From positions 1-6,878 of the forward strand of contig DTYX01000383.1 of NCBI GenBank assembly GCA_012961655.1: a DNA stretch of 6,878 bases. Direction: 5' to 3'. A program made the position numbers and the translations under genes. The notes below the pieces were generated by a model, which was not told the origin of the DNA, did not search any database, and worked only from the letters and a program-made list of their open reading frames with translations. Position 1 is the first letter of the stretch. Every line of letters begins with the position of its first letter. Source of the stretch: Candidatus Poribacteria bacterium (GTDB lineage: Bacteria; Poribacteria; WGA-4E; DTYX01). Shown piece after piece: positions 1-5,860 of this stretch.

Positions 1-1
1 C

Positions 2-58
2 GTATGATATTGTCGTAGCGGCTCGCCTCAGTGCTGCCAGTTGTGATTCATGCAACAC
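2..58 (-). other. possible 5' fragment of a divergent minus-strand ORF at the window edge
   Basis: On the minus strand a frame with a GTG at 58-56 (next codon TTG) stays open to the window edge and reads VLHESQLAALRRAATTISY, an alpha-helix-like composition. A stop lies upstream of the GTG in the same frame. There is no ATG, no good SD and no family I recognise. The opposite strand also has an open frame here, ending at TGA 75-77, so neither is compelling. It could be the start of a divergent gene, a relic or chance. The GTAGCGG at 15-21 is also found in the window's intergenic repeats, which argues that this stretch may be non-coding. Confidence 0.12.
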
Positions 59-98
59 TCTCTCAATTTTCGGGTGAACCCAGTAGTAAATTTTTAGG

Positions 99-127
99 TT
101 GACAATTAGGCAAACTTTTGATATATT
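99..127 (+). promoter_or_regulatory. sigma70-type promoter with extended -10, upstream of the coiled-coil gene
   Basis: A perfect -35 TTGACA (99-104) is followed by a 17-nt spacer and TATATT (122-127). TG at 119-120 gives an extended -10. The transcript would start near 133-135, leaving a leader of only about 20 nt that holds the SD. The promoter was read directly from the sequence; its activity is inferred. Confidence 0.8.
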
Positions 128-141
128 ATTAAAACAAGACG

Positions 142-148
142 AAAGGAG
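142..148 (+). promoter_or_regulatory. ribosome binding site AAAGGAG
   Basis: AAAGGAG lies 6 nt before the ATG at 155 and 9 nt before the adjacent ATG at 158. Either of the two consecutive Met codons could be used. I kept the first because its spacing is standard. Confidence 0.85.
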
Positions 149-154
149 TGAAAA

Positions 155-1204
155 ATGATGCTTAAACCTATCAGTCCACATACTCTCCTGGGCATGGCAC
201 AGAATATTGCATTGATGGCTTCCAGTCAACGGAGGATACGAGTTGGACACTTTGCCAGTTACTTATGGCGCGCTCTTGCCAGACAATTTACTCCTACCCC
301 GAGAGAATTAAAAGTCGAAATTAATCCAAATTTGAGAACGCATTATTCTCGTGAAAATAGAACTTTTGTTGTCACTTTATCTTTAGCTCCAAAAGGCGAA
401 GATCTGGCGGCGCAATTTATTATGAGCGGTGGTTCCGCTGGCGCTGGTCCCATGACTGCGGCGGGGGGCTTGGTCGCAACCTCTGGTGGTGGAGCAAGCA
501 GCGCTTATGTTGAGTTAACAGACCAGCAAAGAATTCTGAAGTCGGAAATGGAAGCGGAACAGAAGTTAATGCAGGAGACTAAAGAGCAGATGCAGATGAT
601 GGATAGGGCTAGTGAACTCTTAGAGATTGAGGGAAAAACGAGGGAGGTTGAGCGTGAAGAAAGAGTCGATGACCAATTGCTTCTCAAACAGGAGGAACAG
701 CTTGGAGCAGCAAAGGAAAAATACGAAAAATTGGAACAGGTCGAACAGATTATGACCCATCAACCGACTGAAATGGAACTGAGCGCGGCGGCGCCCGCCG
801 GAACCACGCTCACCGGCACTGAGATTGCCGATAAGCTTGGCCCAGCAGATATTCAAACCGAAGCGACATCGGAAGTTAAGGGACGTTACGAACAACGCAC
901 TGAAACCGGCGCTGTCGATACAAGTCTCACAGACCAACGTGTCGCCGAGCCCGTTGATAGGGCAGTTGAAGAGTTTGTGGAGCAAGCGGAAAAGGAGGAA
1001 GATATTGCGGAATTACGACTCTTCAATGAGATTTTAAGAAACGAGATTAGGTCTCGATACCATGTTCAAATTGCCAAGAACCCGGAGATTATATCGGCTG
1101 CGGAAGAGGGCGGTGGCGACCAAATCGTTTTTGAAGTCTGGACACATTCTTTCACCGATACGCGACGCATCAACGCGAATATGCGACCAATTTTCAGACC
1201 ATAA
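155..1204 (+). CDS. hypothetical 349-aa protein with Gly/Ala-rich linker and long coiled coil
   Basis: I do not recognise this family. Three parts can be seen. Residues 1-90 form a mixed, partly hydrophobic N-terminal region with a basic segment (QRRIRV near 25-30) and a beta-like stretch (FVVTLSLAP, 71-79). Residues 91-116 are a low-complexity linker of Gly, Ala and Ser. Residues about 118-200 are rich in Glu, Lys, Gln and Leu with heptad-like spacing, a probable coiled coil. After a more polar, possibly disordered part (202-265), another charged helix (266-300) leads to a C-terminal segment with IVFEVWTHSF. There is no signal peptide, no transmembrane helix and no catalytic motif, so a cytoplasmic oligomeric or scaffold-like protein is plausible, but this is inference. 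Start and expression signals are very good: near-consensus promoter, SD, and tandem TAA-TAG stops at 1202-1207. It stands alone, ended by a strong hairpin. Confidence 0.85.
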   Translation: MMLKPISPHTLLGMAQNIALMASSQRRIRVGHFASYLWRALARQFTPTPRELKVEINPNLRTHYSRENRTFVVTLSLAPKGEDLAAQFIMSGGSAGAGPMTAAGGLVATSGGGASSAYVELTDQQRILKSEMEAEQKLMQETKEQMQMMDRASELLEIEGKTREVEREERVDDQLLLKQEEQLGAAKEKYEKLEQVEQIMTHQPTEMELSAAAPAGTTLTGTEIADKLGPADIQTEATSEVKGRYEQRTETGAVDTSLTDQRVAEPVDRAVEEFVEQAEKEEDIAELRLFNEILRNEIRSRYHVQIAKNPEIISAAEEGGGDQIVFEVWTHSFTDTRRINANMRPIFRP

Positions 1205-1230
1205 TAGAATTTACTAACACCTTTCCCGCT

Positions 1231-1291
1231 AACAATGTCAAGGAACCGAGTTTTTGGGAAAAACTCGGTTCCTTATTCTCTGAGCATTGTT
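1231..1291 (+). terminator. nested hairpin, likely transcription terminator of the coiled-coil gene
   Basis: A perfect 16-bp inverted repeat, AAGGAACCGAGTTTTT (1240-1255) with its complement at 1259-1274, leaves a GGG loop. An outer stem, AACAATG (1231-1237) with CATTGTT (1285-1291), encloses it across a short internal loop. The inner stem has T5 on its left arm and A5 on its right arm. The nearest downstream U-run is GGGTTTTTC (about 1296-1303), so it is not a textbook intrinsic terminator on the plus strand. It lies 36 nt after the stop codon, where a terminator is expected. It could also be a copy of a dispersed palindromic repeat. Confidence 0.6.
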
Positions 1292-1490
1292 GGTGGGTTT
1301 TTCATTGGGACATATTTTTTACCTTAAACCAGAAACCTAAAATTTAGTCTAACGTTAAAATATCAAAGGATTTTTTAATGGCGAAGATGCCATTTTCTTA
1401 AAGATTTTGAGATTGATATTCAGAATCTGTCTTGTCGTTAAAAAGATATGATAAAAAGGTTTTAGAAACTATTACGACGAGAAAATATTT

Positions 1491-1498
1491 TAAGGAGG
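1491..1498 (+). promoter_or_regulatory. isolated perfect Shine-Dalgarno TAAGGAGG
   Basis: This is the best SD in the window, but the only ATG at hand (1500-1502) is 1 nt away and opens a 3-codon ORF (ATG CCG TTT TAA). The lipoprotein start codons at 1587 and 1605 are 88 and 106 nt downstream. A palindrome-rich repeat begins immediately after it. It may be the original lipoprotein SD separated by repeat insertion, or a leader or standby element. Confidence 0.55.
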
Positions 1499-1501
1499 AA
1501 T

Positions 1502-1597
1502 GCCGTTTTAAAACGGCGGCGTCATATTTTAGCTTTCCCGAAAAATCGGGATTTTCAACCTGCGAGGTAGCGGAAGTACGATTGCGATGACGCAATC
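1502..1597 (+). repeat. palindrome cluster, copy 1 of a dispersed intergenic repeat
   Basis: Three perfect palindromes follow one another: GCCGTTTTAAAACGGC (1502-1517), TCCCGA/TCGGGA with an AAAA loop (1536-1551), and GATTGCG/CGCAATC with an ATGA loop (1580-1597). From CCCGA onward the unit resembles 6791-6851. Both contain CCCGA..TCGGGAT, then ACCTGCGA (1558-1565 and 6818-6825), CGGAAGT and TTGCGA, in that order. The 11-mer GTAGCGGAAGT (1567-1577) also recurs in inverted orientation at 6841-6851. This looks like a non-coding mobile or MITE/REP-like repeat, with boundaries uncertain. Confidence 0.6.
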
Positions 1598-1604
1598 TTT
1601 AATT

Positions 1605-1664
1605 ATGAAAACGATATTAACATCAATCATTCTGATTTTGTCATTAGGTATTCTTCCCGCATGC
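1605..1664 (+). other. lipoprotein signal peptide with LPAC lipobox
   Basis: Counting from the ATG at 1605, Lys2 is followed by a hydrophobic core rich in Ile and Leu (residues 4-17) and LPAC ending at Cys20 (codon 1662-1664). Pro at -2 is less common than Ala or Ser but the context is otherwise typical. The +2 residue is Phe, not Asp, so an inner-membrane retention signal of the enterobacterial type is not seen. Confidence 0.75.
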
Positions 1665-4600
1665 TTTACGCTGCAGCCACCTGACAAACGCATAAAAACC
1701 ATCCAGCAACCTCTACCACAAACTAACACTATATCCGAGAGAACGGACAAGACGAAGGGGTCAGTACAGTATAAAAAGACTCTCATCAGCAACAGAGTTC
1801 GTTGTATCTCCGCTGATAGTGATAATGTGTGGATTGCCACAGAACAAGGTGTCTCTAGGTATATCAGGAAGACAGACACCTGGGTCTCGTACACCCGAGC
1901 TGATGGTCTGGTAGATGATGCAGTTAATGCTGTCGCAGTAGATGGGAATCTGGTTTGGTTTGCAACTGATGAAGGCGTGAGCCAGTACAATTTGCAAACG
2001 AATAAATGGAGGATATTTAAAAGACAGGATGGCCTTGCCAGTGAGCGGGTCTCAAGCATCGCTGTCGATGGCAATTACGTCTGGTTCGGTACTGAGAACG
2101 GTTTGAACCGTTACGATAAGACCATCGATAGCTGGGCTGTCCGTAGCAAGAAGGATGGACTCATCAGCAATAACATCAAAACGATTGCGGTGGAAACTGA
2201 GTATATATGGGTTGGAACAGGTGTGGATAAGAGAAGAGGAGGCGACGATTTCCGATTTAGAGATTTTCGTGATAAGAAACCCACAGGTGGAGTCAGTCGA
2301 TATCAACGCAGCACGGATTCGTGGAACAACTACTCGAAAGCGGATGGGCTCATCGGTGAAGAGGTAACGACGATTGCGGTCGGAGAAGATACTGTCTGGT
2401 TCGGCACCTATAATTCCGGCGTCAGCAGCTACAGCAAAACAGACCAGACCTTTATCGGCACCTACACCAAAACCGACCTGTTAGTGAGCAATAAAATACG
2501 CTCAATCGTTGTCGATGGTAATAGCGTCTGGTTCGGCACAGCGAACGGCGGGGTGCAACGATATATTAAATCGGTCAATACCTGGGTGAGATATACCCGC
2601 GAGGATGGACTGGCGGATGACCATGTGACCTGGATTCACGTCTCTGGCAACGAAGTCTGGTTCGGCACTTATCAAAGCGGGGTGAGCAAATTTGACAAGG
2701 TTTCTGGCAAGTGGACTATCTATGCAATGGCTGACCAACTTGCGGATAACGATGTGCGCTCAATTGCGGTTGATGAAACAGCTCAACTCTGGATTGGCAC
2801 CGCCGAAGGTTTGTCAAAATATAATCCAACCACCGAAGAATGGGCCAATTATGATAAAAAAGATGGCTTGGTGAGCAACTACATCTCCGCCATCACCATT
2901 GGAAGTGAGAAGATATGGATTGGCACAAACCGAGGTTTGGGCGAGATGCTCGCAGATAATAAATGGAAGTTCTATGACGAAAACGATGGCCTGACCGCGG
3001 AATCTGTGACTTCCATATCGAGCCAATCAGAAATTCTCTGGATTGGAACAAGCGGTGGCATTTTTCGGTTTGACAAAAGAGAACGTAAGTTGGAAAGCTT
3101 CGCCGGCAAAGATGGACTTCCCAATACGTTAATTACTGCTATCGCGACAAATGATGACTACGTATGGGCGGGCACGAAGAGTGGTTTATGGCAATATGAG
3201 CCGAACACGAAAGAAGCGATTGCCTATAATGTAAAAGACGGCTTGGGACACAATTCCATCAATGCCATCCTTGTATCCGAATTTAATCAAACCGATGTGG
3301 CTGAAGCCAGTGCGGAGGGAAGGGGATTCGGCATGACAAGAATTAGCGATTCTGAATTCCAACTTTGGGTCGGCACAGAAGGTGGATTATCCCAGTATGA
3401 TAGCCAAAACAAGACTTGGGTGACTCTGACAACAGACGATGGTTTGCCCAATGAGAATGTCAGAGCCTTATTTCTGGATAAACAAAACGGATACCTTTGG
3501 ATCGGCACTCCAACCGGTCTTGCTGGATTGGACTTGAAGACAGATGAACTGAATAGCTTTGAGAAAGTAAGCGATTATGATATCAGAGACCTCGCACTCA
3601 GTGGAAATTCGCTATGGTTATGCACAACCACGGGGTTAGTAGAGTATAATCCTTCTGAAGACAAGGTGCAGGAGTATAATGCTCAATCGTCTATAAAACC
3701 ATTGCTCGAGATGGGTATATCCAATATCGAATTCGATGTTGAAAATCCCGACGGAGACGGGGGCGATTACATCTGGTTTTCCAATTGGGAAGATTCAGTG
3801 AATGGATGTATAATCCGATTTAACAGAAGTACAGAAACCTGGCAGCGATTTACCCGGATGGATATTTTGCAAGACACCAAAGCTGAATCAATGACTCAGG
3901 TCCGTTACATCAAAGTGGATGGTGATTACGTCTGGTTTGCTACCGACCTGGGAGCATTGAGATATGACAAAATTTCCGATACATGGCGGCATTATACGAC
4001 GGCGGACGGGTTGGATTCAAATGACTTGAACGAAATTTATGTTAGCAAACGTAACGTTTGGATGACCGCAACCGGCGGCGGTAATCTGAGCAAATTCGAT
4101 AAACAGACTGAGACGTGGAGCGTCATTGAATTAAATAGCGACTATCCTTTCGATCGAGTCACCTCAATTGCTGTCGATGGCGACGAAGTCTGGTTTTCAA
4201 TGAGGTCAGGCGTCTACAAGTTCAACGAGCGGACCGGCGAAATAATGACCTATACCACCAAAGATGGCTTGGTGACGAATGGTTCGGAATGGATTAGCGT
4301 AGATGACAGATATATCTGGATTGCCGCCGGCGGTTGGGGCAGACGCTCTAACAAGGGGCTTTCTCGCTATGATAAAACTTCTGGCAAATGGGAAGCATTT
4401 TCAACGACAGATGTCCTAATGGATGATGATATCAGGAAAATTGTTGTGTCTGATAATGATGTTTGGATTATTTACGATTCCTGGCGGGATGCGGGAATTA
4501 CACGATACAACCGCAAATCGGACGAGTGGACGGATATTAAACCTAAGGGTGATTGGGGTTCAGCGGTCACAGAAATCTCAGAGGACGGTGATTATGTTTG

Positions 4601-5822
4601 GCTTGCAACGGAAGGCAACGGCGTTAAAAGATACCACCTCGCCTCCGGCACCTGGACCTCTTTTGATGAGAGAACAGGTTTGCTCATGAATCACATAAGC
4701 GAACGCGGCTTGGCGGTCGATGAAAAGTATGTGTGGATAGGAACACCGAGAGGATTGAACCGATACGATAAACAGACGGAATCGTGGACCTATTTCACCA
4801 AGATGGATGCGCTTATCGGCCGAGAAGTCAAAGCTCTGGCGGTCGATGACCGCTACGTGTGGTGCGGTACTGATGAAGGTCTATCCCGCTACGACAAGTG
4901 GTACGGCGACTGGGAAAATTTCAGGAAGAAGGGCGGCAGACAGAGAATTAGGACAAGTAGAGGTTCGTTCAGTTTCTGGACGCCGGAGGAGGAGGAAAGT
5001 CTGGCTGATAACAACGTCAGCGCGATTGCAGTGGATGACCAGTATGTCTGGATTGGAACTCGAAATGGCGCCAACAGATACGACAAAATCGCCGACCGAT
5101 GGGATAAATATACCCCTGAAAACGGACTGCCGCACCCCGACATCACCTCCGTCGCCATCGCTGGAAATAATGTCTGGATGGGCACCAATGCCGGCATCGG
5201 AAAATATCCGCGCACAGCCGATGACCCAAATGCTTGGATTAGTTACACCTCCGGCACCGAAATTCAAGCGATGGCTGTCTCCAAAGAATTCGCTCAAACT
5301 CTCATCTCTGATGAAGTTTGGTGTATCTCGGCGAGTAAGGATGCTATCTGGGTCGGTACGCGCCGCGGCGTCAGCCGCTATGACATCTCAAAAGACCTGT
5401 GGAAAACGTTTACTGAAGAGGATGGTCTTGCCAGCAATGAAGTTTCAAGCATCGCAATAGATGGAGACAAAATCTGGTTCGGCGGCGACAAAGGCGTCAC
5501 AGTATACAGCGAATCCACTCACGACTGGATCCAATTTACTACAGGTGATGGATTGCCCAGCAATCGCATCACCTGTATCGCGGTCAACGGCGATGATGTC
5601 TGGTTCGGCACATTCGATGCAGGCGTGGCGCGCTACAACAAAACGAGCAAAACCTTTAAAACCTTAACCAAAGAAGACGGACTGTTACACAATGGCGTTC
5701 TCTCAATCGCCGCCGATGGCGATAACGTCTGGATTGGCACGCAGCGCGGTCTCAGCCGCTATGACAAACATACCGATACGTGGACGGCTTATACCGAACA
5801 TCACGGTTCGGAAGATATTTGA
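1605..5822 (+). CDS. giant lipoprotein made of 29 two-component-regulator-type propeller repeats
   Basis: Starting at the ATG at 1605 the precursor is 1405 aa; the ATG at 1587 adds six residues. Residues 1-20 (MKTILTS...LPAC) are a lipoprotein signal with the lipid-accepting Cys at 20. A polar linker follows to about 58. The rest is tandem blades of about 42 residues with the pattern I-x-V-D-G-x-x-VW-x-GT-x-x-G-x-S-RYDK-x-x-x-x-W-x-x-Y-T-x-x-DGL-x-x-N, the Reg_prop type (Pfam PF07494). I count 29 'VW.GT' cores, with the Trp at residues 76, 118, 160, 202, 265, 309, 352, 396, 438, 479, 521, 588, 632, 671, 724, 777, 819, 863, 905, 954, 999, 1044, 1086, 1149, 1191, 1249, 1291, 1333 and 1376. This is enough for about four seven-bladed propellers. 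In known hybrid two-component sensors such blades form the periplasmic ligand sensor and precede Y_Y_Y and kinase domains. Here the protein ends with the last blade, with no membrane helix or output domain. A binding, sensing or scaffold role at the membrane surface is inferred; the ligand is unknown. Neither ATG has a good SD. Confidence 0.9.
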   Translation: MKTILTSIILILSLGILPACFTLQPPDKRIKTIQQPLPQTNTISERTDKTKGSVQYKKTLISNRVRCISADSDNVWIATEQGVSRYIRKTDTWVSYTRADGLVDDAVNAVAVDGNLVWFATDEGVSQYNLQTNKWRIFKRQDGLASERVSSIAVDGNYVWFGTENGLNRYDKTIDSWAVRSKKDGLISNNIKTIAVETEYIWVGTGVDKRRGGDDFRFRDFRDKKPTGGVSRYQRSTDSWNNYSKADGLIGEEVTTIAVGEDTVWFGTYNSGVSSYSKTDQTFIGTYTKTDLLVSNKIRSIVVDGNSVWFGTANGGVQRYIKSVNTWVRYTREDGLADDHVTWIHVSGNEVWFGTYQSGVSKFDKVSGKWTIYAMADQLADNDVRSIAVDETAQLWIGTAEGLSKYNPTTEEWANYDKKDGLVSNYISAITIGSEKIWIGTNRGLGEMLADNKWKFYDENDGLTAESVTSISSQSEILWIGTSGGIFRFDKRERKLESFAGKDGLPNTLITAIATNDDYVWAGTKSGLWQYEPNTKEAIAYNVKDGLGHNSINAILVSEFNQTDVAEASAEGRGFGMTRISDSEFQLWVGTEGGLSQYDSQNKTWVTLTTDDGLPNENVRALFLDKQNGYLWIGTPTGLAGLDLKTDELNSFEKVSDYDIRDLALSGNSLWLCTTTGLVEYNPSEDKVQEYNAQSSIKPLLEMGISNIEFDVENPDGDGGDYIWFSNWEDSVNGCIIRFNRSTETWQRFTRMDILQDTKAESMTQVRYIKVDGDYVWFATDLGALRYDKISDTWRHYTTADGLDSNDLNEIYVSKRNVWMTATGGGNLSKFDKQTETWSVIELNSDYPFDRVTSIAVDGDEVWFSMRSGVYKFNERTGEIMTYTTKDGLVTNGSEWISVDDRYIWIAAGGWGRRSNKGLSRYDKTSGKWEAFSTTDVLMDDDIRKIVVSDNDVWIIYDSWRDAGITRYNRKSDEWTDIKPKGDWGSAVTEISEDGDYVWLATEGNGVKRYHLASGTWTSFDERTGLLMNHISERGLAVDEKYVWIGTPRGLNRYDKQTESWTYFTKMDALIGREVKALAVDDRYVWCGTDEGLSRYDKWYGDWENFRKKGGRQRIRTSRGSFSFWTPEEEESLADNNVSAIAVDDQYVWIGTRNGANRYDKIADRWDKYTPENGLPHPDITSVAIAGNNVWMGTNAGIGKYPRTADDPNAWISYTSGTEIQAMAVSKEFAQTLISDEVWCISASKDAIWVGTRRGVSRYDISKDLWKTFTEEDGLASNEVSSIAIDGDKIWFGGDKGVTVYSESTHDWIQFTTGDGLPSNRITCIAVNGDDVWFGTFDAGVARYNKTSKTFKTLTKEDGLLHNGVLSIAADGDNVWIGTQRGLSRYDKHTDTWTAYTEHHGSEDI
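1779..5795 (+). repeat. 29 tandem propeller-blade repeats within the lipoprotein gene
   Basis: The unit is about 126 bp, and most Trp-to-Trp spacings are 41-45 codons. Larger spacings mark insertions: 63 codons between blades 4-5, 67 between 11-12, 53 between 14-15 and again 15-16, 63 between 23-24, and 58 between 25-26. Blades 1-13 and 21-29 are mostly well conserved (WIGT/WFGT). Blades 14-20 are divergent (for example VWMTA, VWFSM, IWIAA, VWIIY). DNA-level echoes such as GTCTGGTTCGGCAC recur near 2395, 2525, 2655 and 5598. Confidence 0.85.
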
Positions 5823-5841
5823 AATTAGAAAAGTAGCTCGC

Positions 5842-5860
5842 TAAGAAAACGGGTTTCTTA
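5842..5860. terminator. short A/T-rich hairpin between convergent genes
   Basis: TAAGAAA (5842-5848) pairs with TTTCTTA (5854-5860) around an ACGGG loop. It fills the 35-bp gap between the stop of the lipoprotein gene (TGA 5820-5822) and the stop of the minus-strand gene (TAA at 5860-5858). With seven pairs, only one of them G-C, and no clear U-tract, it is a weak candidate for a shared bidirectional terminator. Confidence 0.3.

Larger units (their letters stand above)
1205..1604 (+). other. about 400-bp intergenic and leader region before the propeller lipoprotein
   Basis: Besides the terminator hairpin, this AT-rich stretch holds a small hairpin, AATGGC/GCCATT (1377-1394), followed by TTTTCTT. 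It also holds two minimal ORFs with SD-like sequences: 7 codons at 1378-1401, reading MAKMPFS, and 3 codons at 1500-1511. A strong isolated SD at 1491-1498 and a palindrome cluster (1502-1597) complete it. I found no convincing sigma70 promoter for the lipoprotein gene. Longer open frames on either strand show no SD or recognisable protein. Confidence 0.6.

Noticed and set aside
620..985. Minus-strand ORF inside the coiled-coil gene
   Set aside because: It is Phe/Leu/Ser-rich, the usual antisense of a Glu/Lys-rich coiled coil, and has no SD.
1205..1604. Riboswitch in the long leader of the lipoprotein gene
   Set aside because: Only simple hairpins and palindromes are seen; I could not match any conserved riboswitch core.
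3300..3360. Possible frameshift or deletion where blade spacing jumps to 67 codons
   Set aside because: The frame stays open and the next blade resumes in the same frame, so this is an in-frame insertion rather than a broken gene.
1529..5460. Several long alternate-frame ORFs on both strands within the propeller gene (for example 4807-5460 plus and 4881-5297 minus)
   Set aside because: They recur because the blade repeat has a periodic DNA composition. They lack SD sites and recognisable domains, and they overlap a gene with strong protein-level repeat evidence.
1779..5795. Regularly spaced repeats considered as a CRISPR-like or non-coding tandem array
   Set aside because: The unit is about 126 bp, conserved at codon level in one continuous frame, and variable in third positions. 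It is a protein repeat.
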